Below, piece by piece: positions 8,528 through 17,250 of a stretch of 64,000 nucleotides of DNA. Location of the stretch: positions 682,001 to 746,000 of the forward strand of contig NZ_LT629772.1 of assembly GCF_900105385.1 (NCBI RefSeq). The letters run 5' to 3'. Under the pieces are notes generated by a model. That model did no database searches. It was not told the DNA's origin and saw nothing but the letters and a program-made list of their open reading frames with translations. Position 1 is the first letter of the stretch. Each line of letters begins with the position of its first letter. Source of the DNA: Microlunatus soli (lineage in GTDB: Bacteria > Actinomycetota > Actinomycetes > Propionibacteriales > Propionibacteriaceae). The position numbers were made by a program, and so were the translations under genes.

Positions 8528-8563
8528 CTTCGACAGGCTCAGGGTTCTTCGACAAGATCAGGG
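8528..8563. repeat. Paired 17-base intergenic repeat (CTTCGACAAGCTCAGG family), pair 1
   Basis: Two units, CTTCGACAGGCTCAGGG (8528-8544) and CTTCGACAAGATCAGGG (8547-8563), start exactly 19 bp apart. They lie 16 to 51 bases downstream of the rlmN stop. The same paired arrangement with the same 19-bp spacing occurs at 63574-63609, just after an ABC permease stop. Related CTTCGACAAGCTCAGG repeats are common between genes in many high-GC genomes. The function is unknown. Confidence 0.85.
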
Positions 8564-8578
8564 ATCTTGGCGAGGGTG

Positions 8579-9703
8579 TCAGTTCTCCAGGGCAGCGAGC
8601 TGGCCGCAGGCCGCGGCGATCTCCTGACCGCGGGTGTCGCGGACGGTGCAGGCGACCCCGCCGGCGTTGACCCGGCGGACGAACTCCCGTTCGACCGGCT
8701 TCGGGCTGGCGTCCCATTTCGAGCCGGGGGTCGGGTTCAGCGGGATCACGTTCACGTGCACCAGTTGTCCCAGATGCTGGCGTAACCGTTTGGCCAGCAG
8801 GTCGGCCCGCCACGGATGGTCGTTGATGTCGCGGATCAAGGCGTACTCGATGGAGACTCGGCGGCCGGAGGTGTCGGCGTAGTAGCGGGCTGCCTCGAGC
8901 ACCTCGTCGATCGACCACCGATTGTTCACCGGCACCAGGGTGTCGCGGAGTTCGTCGTCCGGAGTGTGCAGCGATACCGCGAGCCGGACCTGCATCTTTT
9001 CGTCGGCGAGCTTGCGGATCGCCGGTGCCAGGCCCACGGTCGACACCGTGACCGAACGCTGCGAGATGCCCAGGCCGGACGGCGCCGGCTCGGTGATCCG
9101 GCGGACCGCGGCGACCACCCGCTTGTAGTTGGCCAGCGGCTCGCCCATCCCCATGAAGACGATGTTGGACAGTCGACCCGGCGTCGGGGTACCGGACGAA
9201 TCGGGCATCAGACCGTCCCGCATCACCGCCGCGGCAGACCGCACCTGGTCGACGATCTCGGCGGTCGACAGGTTGCGTTCCAGACCGCCCTGCCCGGTGG
9301 CGCAGAACGGACACGCCATCCCGCAGCCGGCCTGGCTGGAGATGCACAACGTCGCCCGATCCGGATAGCGCATCAGGACGCTCTCCACCAGCGTGCCGTC
9401 GTGTGCTCGGAGCAGCGCCTTGCGGGTGCTGCCGCCGTCGGCGGCCACCGAGCGGACCTCGGTGAACAGGGTCGGCATCAATTGACCGACCAACCGTTCC
9501 CGGGACGCGGCCGGGATGTCGGTCATCGCTTCCGGGTCGACGGTCAACCGGGAGAAGTAGTGGTTGGACAGCTGCTTGGCCCGGAACGGCTTCTCCCCCA
9601 GTGCCGCGACGGCCTCGGCCCGTTCGGCGGTGGTGAAGTCGGCGAGATGCTTCGGCGGCAGGCCACGTTTGGGCGCGTCGAAGACCAGCGGGAGAGTTGT
9701 CAT
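8579..9703 (-). CDS. rlmN: Dual-specificity 23S rRNA A2503 / tRNA A37 C2-methyltransferase
   Basis: A 374-residue radical-SAM enzyme that methylates C2 of A2503 in 23S rRNA, and A37 in some tRNAs, in the cytosol. The Fe-S motif is GCGMACPFC, with Cys127, Cys131 and Cys134. The two mechanistic cysteines are also present: Cys120 in ATLCISSQ (equivalent to E. coli Cys118) and Cys366 in AAACGQLA. The start is ATG 9703. The order frr, cdsA, rlmN common in actinobacteria is broken here, since rlmN is about 16 kb from cdsA. The call is secure. Confidence 0.97.
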   Translation of the reverse strand: MTTLPLVFDAPKRGLPPKHLADFTTAERAEAVAALGEKPFRAKQLSNHYFSRLTVDPEAMTDIPAASRERLVGQLMPTLFTEVRSVAADGGSTRKALLRAHDGTLVESVLMRYPDRATLCISSQAGCGMACPFCATGQGGLERNLSTAEIVDQVRSAAAVMRDGLMPDSSGTPTPGRLSNIVFMGMGEPLANYKRVVAAVRRITEPAPSGLGISQRSVTVSTVGLAPAIRKLADEKMQVRLAVSLHTPDDELRDTLVPVNNRWSIDEVLEAARYYADTSGRRVSIEYALIRDINDHPWRADLLAKRLRQHLGQLVHVNVIPLNPTPGSKWDASPKPVEREFVRRVNAGGVACTVRDTRGQEIAAACGQLAALEN

Positions 9704-9747
9704 AGCCGCACCATTGTCCCACGCACTCCCAGCGGCCCCAGAATCGC

Positions 9748-10659
9748 TCAGGATCGGCCGAAGAGCCGGATCTTGGCGAACATGTCGGCCAGCAGGAAGC
9801 GCACGTCGAACGATTCACAGACCTGGATCGGATGGCCGGAACCGACGACGTACTGACCTTGGGCGCCGAACCGCGGCGCCGGCACCGTACGCAGCCGGCC
9901 GGCAGCCGGGAACATCATCAACCCGATCGCCGGCGAGTCACCGAGCGAACGGGATTCGATCGGCTCGGCGTGCCAGGTCGCGTTCCACTCGACCAACTGG
10001 CGGATCAGATAGTCGGCCAGCTCGCTACTGCCGCCGATCGTGTCGATCAGTTCGGCGTAGCTCACCGACACCTTGGTGTAGACCGGCTGCGGCACCTGCC
10101 AGATCGTGATGCCGGAGTCGAAGACGACGTTGGCCGCCGCGATGTCGTTGGACAGGTTGAATTCGATCGTGGTCTCCGGCGGCGGCGCGGTGTAGTCGAA
10201 GCCACCGATCCAGATCACGATCACATCCCGGTCGACGATCGCCGGGTCGAGCAGGATCGCCGAAGCCATGTCGGTCAGCGGGCCGAGGAACGACACGTAG
10301 AGCGGATCGTCGGCGGTCGCCACCTTGCTCTCCTCGATGATCATCCGGGCGCCGGGCGAGTCGACCGCGGTCCGCTCGTGCGGAATCGGTGTGGCGGCAC
10401 CGTCGGCGACCGGGACCTGCCCCGAACGACCCAGCAGCTCGAGCAGCAGGTCGATCTCCTCGCGGGACTCGGCCATGCTGCGTTGACTGCGCCGGGTGCC
10501 GAAGTGCGCCGGGATCAGCCCGCGGACATCGAACATCGGCGTCAACAGCCCGTGCACGATCGCGAACTGATCGTCCGCCTCGTTCTTGGCGTCGGTGTTG
10601 ATGATCACCCGGCGGGTGCGCTTCGGCGTCGGTATCGCGGACACGCTGGCAGTGCTCAC
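9748..10659 (-). CDS. Inosine-uridine preferring nucleoside hydrolase-like protein
   Basis: A 303-residue protein of the IUNH fold, which cleaves N-glycosidic bonds of nucleosides with a Ca2+-bound Asp cluster. The N-terminal metal motif reads [15 protein letters not shown] (residues 20-34), a variant of DTDPGxDD with Asn in place of the first Asp. The mid-chain [14 protein letters not shown] and VIWIGGFDY segments match the family. The C-terminal part diverges, so the substrate may not be a standard nucleoside. It lies 44 bp upstream of rlmN in the same direction and about 50 bp downstream of the Ni/Co transporter. Confidence 0.82.
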   Translation of the reverse strand: MSTASVSAIPTPKRTRRVIINTDAKNEADDQFAIVHGLLTPMFDVRGLIPAHFGTRRSQRSMAESREEIDLLLELLGRSGQVPVADGAATPIPHERTAVDSPGARMIIEESKVATADDPLYVSFLGPLTDMASAILLDPAIVDRDVIVIWIGGFDYTAPPPETTIEFNLSNDIAAANVVFDSGITIWQVPQPVYTKVSVSYAELIDTIGGSSELADYLIRQLVEWNATWHAEPIESRSLGDSPAIGLMMFPAAGRLRTVPAPRFGAQGQYVVGSGHPIQVCESFDVRFLLADMFAKIRLFGRS

Positions 10660-10708
10660 GTTTGGCTCTCCCTCTCGAAACTGGTGCCGACTTCCAGGAT
10701 GCGACCGG

Positions 10709-11800
10709 TCAGGCCCACCGATCGTCGACCCGAGCGATCTTCCAGTAGGCGACGGCGATCAGCCAGACCACGGCGAACAGTCCGACGATCATGAAACCGA
10801 CGTTGTCCAGGCTGATCCTCGCCACCGCATCGACAACAGTGTTGTGCCAACCGAGCTTGTCGTGCAGCACCGACACCACCTCGATGGTGCCGATCAGCAA
10901 CGCCACCGCGACCGACAGCCCGGTGATCGTCAGGTTGTAGTAGATCTTGCGGACCGGTTTCAGGAACGCCCAGTCGTAGGCGACGCTCATCAGGATCCCG
11001 TCCAGACAGTCCAGCAGGCTCATGCCGCAGGCGAACAGCAACGGCAGCACCAAGATCGCGTACCACGGCAACCCGGTCGCCGCGCCGGTCCCGGCCAACA
11101 CCAGCAGCGCCACCTCGGTGGCGGTGTCGAATCCGAGTCCGAACAGCAACCCGATCGGGAACATCTGCACCGGATGCTTGATCGCCCGGGTGATCGGAGC
11201 AAGGATCCGGGCCAGCAGTCCGCGGCTCTGCAGCTGGGCCTCCAACCGATCGCCGTCGAACTCGCCGCGGCGCATCCGCCAGAACACCCGGCCGATTCCG
11301 ATCAGCGCCACCAGGTTGAGGATGCCGATCAGATACAGGAACAGCCCCGACGACATTGTGCCGATCACACCGAGGGTCTGCCGGACCGGCGAATCCTCGC
11401 TGAGCAAGTTGCCGACGGTATGCGCACCGGCACCGACCAACGCCGCCAGCACGAAGACGATCGTCGCGTGCCCCATCGCGAACCAGAAGCCGACCGACTT
11501 GGGTCGGCCGCCGTCGGAGCGCAGTTTGCGGGTGGTGTTGTCGATCGCGGCGATGTGATCGACGTCGAAGGCGTGCCGCAGGCCGTAGGTGTAGGCCGTG
11601 ACGCCAAGGCCGACACCGAAGACGGTGTCGCCGATCCGATGATGCTGCGGGGCGATCACGGTGATCAACAATCCGAAACCGACGACGTGCAGAGCCAGGA
11701 TGAAGCCGATCAGACCGGCGGCCTGCAGCCAGTCCCGTCGGGTCCAGGTGGTGATCAGACGGACAGGGTCGGTCGGGCGGACAGGGTTGGCCTCGGCCAT
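10709..11800 (-). CDS. NiCoT-family nickel/cobalt permease
   Basis: A 363-residue secondary transporter of the HoxN/NixA family with about eight membrane helices. The diagnostic helix II signature RHAFDVDHIAAIDN lies at residues 75-88, with the HxxxxDH metal-selectivity motif. Further family motifs LFGLGFDTATEVALL and LFACGMSLLDCLDG are present. ATG 11800 is favoured by an AAGGAAG about 11 bases upstream. A cobalamin riboswitch precedes the gene, so cobalt is the more likely physiological substrate: B12 sufficiency would switch off cobalt uptake. Confidence 0.93.
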   Translation of the reverse strand: MAEANPVRPTDPVRLITTWTRRDWLQAAGLIGFILALHVVGFGLLITVIAPQHHRIGDTVFGVGLGVTAYTYGLRHAFDVDHIAAIDNTTRKLRSDGGRPKSVGFWFAMGHATIVFVLAALVGAGAHTVGNLLSEDSPVRQTLGVIGTMSSGLFLYLIGILNLVALIGIGRVFWRMRRGEFDGDRLEAQLQSRGLLARILAPITRAIKHPVQMFPIGLLFGLGFDTATEVALLVLAGTGAATGLPWYAILVLPLLFACGMSLLDCLDGILMSVAYDWAFLKPVRKIYYNLTITGLSVAVALLIGTIEVVSVLHDKLGWHNTVVDAVARISLDNVGFMIVGLFAVVWLIAVAYWKIARVDDRWA

Positions 11801-11821
11801 CGGTGGCGATACTTCCTTCCG

Positions 11822-11946
11822 GGATGACGCGTCCCATCGACAAGGCTCGCATCCGGCGGGTCTGACTCCCGCAGCCATCGGCTGCGGTCACAGTGGCGCG
11901 ACCGCGCCGGATTTTCACCGGCTTCCGTCCGTACGCGATATGAGGA
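11822..11946 (-). promoter_or_regulatory. Cobalamin (B12) riboswitch
   Basis: On the minus strand the leader contains the B12 riboswitch core in order: GGAAGCCGGTGAAAATCCGG, then the GCCACTGTGACC B12 box, then GGGAGTCAGACCC. The stretch ends in GATGGGACGCGTCATCCC, which can fold as a hairpin just upstream of the Ni/Co permease ribosome site (AAGGAAG). Binding of adenosylcobalamin is expected to reduce expression. The boundaries are approximate; the motif match is strong. Confidence 0.92.
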
Positions 11947-11951
11947 GGCCG

Positions 11952-11981
11952 ACTATAGCGGGCCATGATTGGATCGGGTCA
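11952..11981 (-). promoter_or_regulatory. Candidate sigma70-type promoter of the riboswitch-NiCoT unit
   Basis: On the minus strand TGACCC (11976-11981) and TATAGT (11952-11957) are separated by 18 bp, and the riboswitch begins about ten bases downstream. The -35 element overlaps the ATG of the divergent DUF72 gene. Position and spacing support it; activity is inferred. Confidence 0.45.
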
Positions 11982-12805
11982 TGATCAGAGTCGGCATCTC
12001 GGGGTGGACCTATCAGCCCTGGCGAGGCAGCTTCTATCCCGCAGGCTTGCCGCACCGCCAAGAACTCGGCTACGCCGCCGAACGGCTCACCTCGATCGAG
12101 GTCAACGGCACCTTCTACGCGTTGCAGCGACCGAGCAGCTTCGCCAACTGGCGGGAACAGACGCCGGACGACTTCGTCTTCTCCGTCAAGGGCGGCCGGT
12201 TCATCACCCACATGAAGCGACTGCTCGACCCGCAGCTGTCGTTGGCGAATTTCTTCGCTTCCGGCCCGCTCGCTCTGGCCGACAAGCTCGGCCCGATGCT
12301 GTGGCAGCTGGCGCCCGATCTGACGTACGACGCCGGTCGGCTGACCGCCTTCTTCGACGCGTTGCCCCGCACCCACGCCGAAGCGATCGCGGTCGGGTCG
12401 GAGCACGATGACCGACTCGACCAGGATCGGGTGCACCTGCAGTCGGCGACTCCCGAGCGGCCGATCCGGCATGCCGTGGAGGTCCGCAACGACACCTTCA
12501 ACACACCGGAGCTGATCGATCTGCTCCATGATCATCGGATCGCGCTGGTGATCGCCGACACCGCCGGTCGATGGCCGCAGATCGAGCAGCTCACCACCGA
12601 CTTCGGTTATCTGCGACTGCACGGCGCCGACGAGCTGTACGTCAGTGGCTACCCGCCGAGTGCACTGGACGCCTGGGCCGACAAGATCAACTCCTGGGCC
12701 GACCAGGTGGACGACGTGTTCGTCTACTTCGACAACGACGCCAAGGTCCGGGCGCCGTACGACGCGATCGGTCTGATCGAGCGACTGTCCGAAAGCACGT
12801 CGTGA
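11981..12805 (+). CDS. DUF72 (YecE-like) family protein
   Basis: A 274-residue TIM-barrel-like DUF72 protein of unknown biochemical function. Hallmarks are RVGISGWTYQPWRGSFYP at the N-terminus, LTSIEVNGTFYALQRP, FSVKGGRFITHMKRL and the C-terminal VFVYFDNDA. ATG 11981 begins directly on MIRVGIS with no clear ribosome site, so the mRNA may be leaderless or a TTG at 11969 may be used. Its stop overlaps the GTG of the next gene (GTGA), so the two are co-translated. Confidence 0.88.
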   Translation: MIRVGISGWTYQPWRGSFYPAGLPHRQELGYAAERLTSIEVNGTFYALQRPSSFANWREQTPDDFVFSVKGGRFITHMKRLLDPQLSLANFFASGPLALADKLGPMLWQLAPDLTYDAGRLTAFFDALPRTHAEAIAVGSEHDDRLDQDRVHLQSATPERPIRHAVEVRNDTFNTPELIDLLHDHRIALVIADTAGRWPQIEQLTTDFGYLRLHGADELYVSGYPPSALDAWADKINSWADQVDDVFVYFDNDAKVRAPYDAIGLIERLSESTS

Positions 12806-13842
12806 GACCGGACTTCTCGATCGCGGACGTGCTGCACGCGTACGGCCTGCCCGGCGAGGTCGTCGACGTCGCACCGATCGGGCGGGCCTGGTCCAACAGG
12901 GTCTACCGGCTCACCACGTCCGAAGGCCGTTACGCCGTCAAACAACTGCTCAACCCGTGGCGGGATCCGCACTGGAAGGATTGGCTGCTCGAGGCCGCCG
13001 CTTTCGAGTTGGCTGCTCACCGATCCGGTATCGCGATGCCGCGACCGATGCTGACGACTGACGGGTCGGTGCTCGCCGATCTTCCGGGCGAGCGGCCCAG
13101 TGTCCCTCGTCGAGAAGGCGTCACGGTACGGGTGCACGAGTGGGCCGACGGCGAACCGTGCGGCGACGGTCCGGTCTCACCCGAGATCGCTCACCGGGTC
13201 GGCGGGGACCTCGCGCGGATGCACGCACTCGATCATCATCCTGGCAGAGCCGACGTCTTCCCGGTCCATGATCAACAGACCATCGACGGCTGGGACGAAC
13301 TGGTCGGCCGGGTCCGAACGGGCGATCCGGTGCTGGCCGACCGGGCGGCCGACGCGGCGCCCGTGGTCCGCGAGGTCGGCGAACTGCTGCGCGACGCCGT
13401 CACCGACTTCGGTGGCCAACCGATGAGCCACGGCGACGTCGATCAGAAGAACCTGATCATCACAGCCGGCGGTCCGGTGCTCTGCGACTGGGACGTCGCC
13501 GCACCCTGGCCGGCGCGGCAGGAGCTGGCCCGGACCGCCATGTCGCTGGCGGTCTGGCAGCATCGGGACGTTGCCCGTGCCGTGGTCGCCGGCTATCGCG
13601 CTGCTGGCGGCGACCCCGTCGACATCGGCCCCACCGATCTGGCGATCGACCTGCGGATCAGCCTGGACTGGCTCGGCCTGTGCCTGGAACGCGTCGCCGG
13701 TCTGCGTGATGACGGCGACCAACGTCGCGCCGAGGCCGTCACCGCCGTGCCGAGGCTGCTTGCTGAGCTGGAGCCGAGAGTCGACCGGGTGCTGAGCGTC
13801 CGCTCCTGGCTGGCCGGACGAAGTAGTGACTCACGGCACTAG
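12802..13842 (+). CDS. APH-fold phosphotransferase / small-molecule kinase
   Basis: A 346-residue protein of the aminoglycoside phosphotransferase (choline/homoserine kinase-like) fold. The catalytic loop is MSHGDVDQKNLII (HGDxxxxN) and the Mg-binding Asp follows in VLCDWDVAAPW. The N-lobe Lys lies in YAVKQLLNPW. It starts at GTG 12802 in a 4-base overlap with the DUF72 stop. An antibiotic-resistance role is possible, but these proteins are usually metabolic kinases; the substrate is not visible from sequence. Confidence 0.85.
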   Translation: MRPDFSIADVLHAYGLPGEVVDVAPIGRAWSNRVYRLTTSEGRYAVKQLLNPWRDPHWKDWLLEAAAFELAAHRSGIAMPRPMLTTDGSVLADLPGERPSVPRREGVTVRVHEWADGEPCGDGPVSPEIAHRVGGDLARMHALDHHPGRADVFPVHDQQTIDGWDELVGRVRTGDPVLADRAADAAPVVREVGELLRDAVTDFGGQPMSHGDVDQKNLIITAGGPVLCDWDVAAPWPARQELARTAMSLAVWQHRDVARAVVAGYRAAGGDPVDIGPTDLAIDLRISLDWLGLCLERVAGLRDDGDQRRAEAVTAVPRLLAELEPRVDRVLSVRSWLAGRSSDSRH

Positions 13843-13914
13843 CGCGTGGCTCACCGGCTGTCGATACTGGTGCCCAACCGGGCAGGGGGCCCGTTCGGGG
13901 CAAGGAGCAGGCAG

Positions 13915-14865
13915 ATGGCGAACAACGCATGTTCGGCGGCTGCGCTCCGTCGTGCCGCCGTCTGCGGGACCCTCGCCGCCTCGATCTACAACACCCAGCC
14001 GTGGCATTTCCGACTCACCGCGAGCACCCTGCAACTGTGGTCCGATCCGGAACGACAGTTGCTGGCGCACGACCCGGAGGGTCGGTTGCTGATCATGAGT
14101 TGCGGATGCGCGCTGTTCAACGCTCGTGCTGCGCTGGCCGCCGAAGGCATCGGTGTCAGTGTCCGACGACACGAGTCCGACGAGCGGCCGAGCGCTCGGT
14201 CACGTCTGCTGGCGACGGTGACGGTCTCCGACGACCAGCCCGCTGACAGCACAGGGATCGGCGACCTGGCGCTGGTCGCCGACGCCCGCCGCACGAACCG
14301 GCAACCGTTCACCGATGCCGACGTCCCGGCGGATCTGCTGCAGCGGCTACCGATCGCCGCCCTCGCCGAGGGCGCGGTCCTGGTCCCGCTGGTCGGTGAT
14401 CAACCGAGGACGCTGCGCGAGCTCACCGAGCGGGCCGTTGCGATGAGTACGGCCGAGCCGAGCCACCGCGCCGAACGACGGGCCTGGTCGGTCACCGCCG
14501 GCTACTCTCCGACGCCGACCGACGACCCGGCCGTGTTGACCGACCCGTCCGGCGGACTGCCGATGCTGCTGTGTGCCCGGACCGAGTCGGCTCCGGACTG
14601 GATGCGTGCCGGTGAGGCCCTGCAACGCGTCCTGCTGGAACTGACCGGCCGCCGACTCCAGGCCGGCCTGTCCAGCGATGCCGCCCAGGTTCCGGCGATC
14701 CGGCAACGACTGCGGACGGCCATGGGGCTCACCGTCGATCCGATCGTGGTCCTGCAGATCGGCCACGCACCTCCCAGTCCGGCCACCCGCCGTCGCCGGC
14801 TGGTGGATGTCATCGTCGAGTCGGGCGGCGAAGGCACAGTCGAGCAACAGGCGGCAACGGCGTAA
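13915..14865 (+). CDS. Acg-family nitroreductase-like protein
   Basis: A 316-residue protein of the Acg family (nitroreductase fold), best known from the mycobacterial DosR regulon. The family motif AASIYNTQPWHF is at residues 22-33, and the C-terminal half holds the second nitroreductase segment ending in PIVVLQIGHA. ATG 13915 follows AAGGAG at 13902-13907; earlier in-frame starts lack a ribosome site. In Mycobacterium tuberculosis some Acg proteins bind FMN in a closed pocket and are not normal nitroreductases. It stands ten bases upstream of the DosS-like kinase, which supports a hypoxia/NO stress role. Confidence 0.87.
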   Translation: MANNACSAAALRRAAVCGTLAASIYNTQPWHFRLTASTLQLWSDPERQLLAHDPEGRLLIMSCGCALFNARAALAAEGIGVSVRRHESDERPSARSRLLATVTVSDDQPADSTGIGDLALVADARRTNRQPFTDADVPADLLQRLPIAALAEGAVLVPLVGDQPRTLRELTERAVAMSTAEPSHRAERRAWSVTAGYSPTPTDDPAVLTDPSGGLPMLLCARTESAPDWMRAGEALQRVLLELTGRRLQAGLSSDAAQVPAIRQRLRTAMGLTVDPIVVLQIGHAPPSPATRRRRLVDVIVESGGEGTVEQQAATA

Positions 14866-14875
14866 TCTGGCGGGC

Positions 14876-16591
14876 ATGTCCGGACAGCCTGATCCTGACC
14901 TCCGGTCATCGGACGGACAGACGTCCGAGCTCGACGAACTGATCGACCAGATCGTCGATCCCGGATCCGCGTCCGACCCGGCCCTGGAACGCCTGCGGTC
15001 TCTGGTGCTGGCGATCGAGACGATCAGCAGCGACCTGTCGTTGGAGCAGGTGTTGCTGCGGCTCACCGACTCCGCGCGCACATTGTCCGGCGCCCGGTAC
15101 GCCGCTCTGGGAGTGATCTCGGAGGATCGGAGGTTGGAACGCTTCCTCCATGTCGGGATCGACGCCGAGACGGTCGCCGAGATCGGCCATCTCCCGGAGG
15201 GCAAGGGGCTGCTGGGTGCCCTGATCGACGACCCGGTCGCGATCCGGCTGCGTGACCTGACCGACGACCCACGGTCGGTCGGCTTTCCACCGAACCATCC
15301 GCCGATGGATTCGTTCCTCGGGGTGCCGATCCATGTCCGCGACGAGGTCTACGGCAACCTCTATCTGGCCAACAGCTCGCGCGGCGAGTTCAGCGCCGCC
15401 GACGAAGAACTGGTCAGGATGCTGGCCGGTGCGGCCGGTAACGCGATCAGCAATGCACGGGTGTATCAGGAGGCTCAGCTGCAGCAGCGCTGGCTGCAGG
15501 CCTCCAACGACGTCCACGGGCAACTGTTCAGCACCGCCGGCGAGGACCCGTTGCATGTCATCGCGCAACGGACCATCGAGATCTCCGATGCCGACCTGGT
15601 GTCGGTCGCGTTGCTGGCCCCGGATCGGGCGACCGTGGTGATCGAGTACGCCATCGGCGAGGGAGCCGACAACCTGTTGGCCCGACGGTTCAGCCTGAGC
15701 GACACGCTGGCGGGCAGTGTGATCACCACCGGCAGCCCGGTGATGGCTCGGGACGGCGCGAGCCTGGCCACCCAACCGGTGACGCAACGGATCGGCGTGC
15801 TCGACACCGGCCCGATCATCGTGCTGCCACTCGGAGGGCCGGAAGACGCCCGTGGCGTGTTGAGTCTGGCGCGGCGTCGTGGTCGTCATCCGTTCACCAC
15901 CGTGGAGATGTCGATGGCTGCCGGTTTCGCCGCGCACGCCAGTATCGCCCTGGAGATCGCCGACGCCCGTGACGCCGAGCAGAAGATGATCATGCTGGAG
16001 GATCGGCAGCGGATCGCCCGCGACCTCCATGATCATGTCATCCAGGAACTGTTCGGTGTCGGCCTCAGTTTGGAGAGCATCGCCAGCCGGCTCGGCGATC
16101 TCGATCCGAATGCCGAGTTACTCCGCCAGCGGGTCGATGATCTTGATCGGGCGATCCGCCGGATCAGGACCAGCATCTTTGCCCTGCACAGCGATGCCCG
16201 GACTCCGCCCAACGGCCTGCGACAACAGCTGCTGGCTGCGGTCGACGGGGTCGTCCCGGCGCTGGGATTTCGTCCGAGCGTCGCGGTCACCGGACTGGTC
16301 GAGGTGTCGCTCGGCGAGCCGATCAGCGGCGAGGCGGTCGACTGCGTACGGCAGTTGCTCGGCTCGGTCGTCGAGCACGCGCAGGCAACCGATGCCGCGG
16401 TCGAGGTCAAGCTGGACGGCAGCCGGCTGACGATCACGGTCACCGACAATGGCCCGACCCCGATCTCCGACGAGCGCACCGCGGCTCTGACCGAGCTGGC
16501 CGCGCAGGCCGAGCGACGCCGTGGTCGACTCACCCTGTCCGCTGACCCCGGCGGCGGTACGGTGGCGACCTGGAGTGTGGAGGTGCCATGA
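14876..16591 (+). CDS. devS: DevS/DosS-type GAF-GAF haem sensor histidine kinase
   Basis: A 571-residue soluble kinase: GAF-A (about 55-200), GAF-B (about 220-365), a HisKA_3 domain and an ATPase domain. In GAF-A, His141 (NHPPM) and Tyr163 (NLYLANS) match the haem ligand and distal Tyr of mycobacterial DosS (His149 and Tyr171), with the same 22-residue gap. This predicts haem-based sensing of O2, NO or CO. The phospho-His is in RIARDLHDHVIQELF. The C-terminal ATPase domain is short and its G-box region reads DPGGGTVATWS. The stop overlaps the devR start (ATGA). Confidence 0.93.
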   Translation: MSGQPDPDLRSSDGQTSELDELIDQIVDPGSASDPALERLRSLVLAIETISSDLSLEQVLLRLTDSARTLSGARYAALGVISEDRRLERFLHVGIDAETVAEIGHLPEGKGLLGALIDDPVAIRLRDLTDDPRSVGFPPNHPPMDSFLGVPIHVRDEVYGNLYLANSSRGEFSAADEELVRMLAGAAGNAISNARVYQEAQLQQRWLQASNDVHGQLFSTAGEDPLHVIAQRTIEISDADLVSVALLAPDRATVVIEYAIGEGADNLLARRFSLSDTLAGSVITTGSPVMARDGASLATQPVTQRIGVLDTGPIIVLPLGGPEDARGVLSLARRRGRHPFTTVEMSMAAGFAAHASIALEIADARDAEQKMIMLEDRQRIARDLHDHVIQELFGVGLSLESIASRLGDLDPNAELLRQRVDDLDRAIRRIRTSIFALHSDARTPPNGLRQQLLAAVDGVVPALGFRPSVAVTGLVEVSLGEPISGEAVDCVRQLLGSVVEHAQATDAAVEVKLDGSRLTITVTDNGPTPISDERTAALTELAAQAERRRGRLTLSADPGGGTVATWSVEVP

Positions 16592-17229
16592 CCGAACCGA
16601 TCCGGATCTTCCTGCTGGATGATCATGAGGTTGTCCGGCACGGCATCTCGGAGTTGCTCGCCGCCGTACCGGGCCTGGAGATCGTCGGCGAGGCGGCGAC
16701 CGTCGCCGAGGCGGTTCCCCGCGTGCTGGCCATCAGACCCGACGTGGCTGTCCTGGACATGCGGCTGCCCGACGGCAGCGGAATCGATGCCTGCCGCGAC
16801 ATCCGGTCGGCTGCTCCGGCGACGCATTGCCTGATCCTGACCTCCTACGATGATCATGACGCCGTGCTGAGCGCGGTGCTCGCCGGTGCGTCCGGCTATG
16901 TGCTGAAGGAGGTCCGCACCTCGGGCCTGGTCGACGCCATCCGGCAGGTGGCCGCCGGGCGGTCCTTGATCGATCCCGCCGTGGCGTCGCAGGTGGTGCA
17001 GCGGGTGGTCACCGAGCAGTCCACCGATCCGCGTCTGAAGGGCCTGAGTGCTCGGGAGCGGGAAGTCCTCGACCTGATTGCCGACGGGCTGACCAACCGG
17101 CAGATCGGCGAGCGGCTGTTCCTGTCGGAGAAGACGGTGAAGAACTACACCTCGCGATTGTTCGCCAAGCTGGGTGTCGAGCGCCGTAGCCAGGCCGCGG
17201 TGATCGGCGCCGAGTTGCGCCACCGCTGA
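16588..17229 (+). CDS. devR: DevR/DosR-type response regulator
   Basis: A 213-residue NarL-family regulator coupled to the haem kinase by an ATGA overlap. The receiver domain shows LLDDHEVVRHG, the phosphoacceptor Asp57 in VAVLDMRLPDGSG, and the Lys in GYVLKEV. The DNA-binding domain reads LSAREREVLDLIADGLTNRQ and continues to KTVKNYTSRLFAKLG, very close to mycobacterial DosR. It should activate the dormancy-like response, including the Acg gene upstream. I could not find a convincing DosR box in the 72 bases before the Acg gene. Confidence 0.93.
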   Translation: MTEPIRIFLLDDHEVVRHGISELLAAVPGLEIVGEAATVAEAVPRVLAIRPDVAVLDMRLPDGSGIDACRDIRSAAPATHCLILTSYDDHDAVLSAVLAGASGYVLKEVRTSGLVDAIRQVAAGRSLIDPAVASQVVQRVVTEQSTDPRLKGLSAREREVLDLIADGLTNRQIGERLFLSEKTVKNYTSRLFAKLGVERRSQAAVIGAELRHR

Positions 17230-17250
17230 CCAGTGCGCAGCGCGAACGGT

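Noticed and set aside
12802-13842. Aminoglycoside resistance gene
   Set aside because: The APH fold is shared by many metabolic kinases. Coupling to a DUF72 gene gives no support for a resistance role.
13843-13914. DosR box before the Acg-like gene
   Set aside because: I looked for the GGGACT-N-AGTCCC-type dyad; only a loose GGGCCCGTTCGGGGC is present, which is not convincing.
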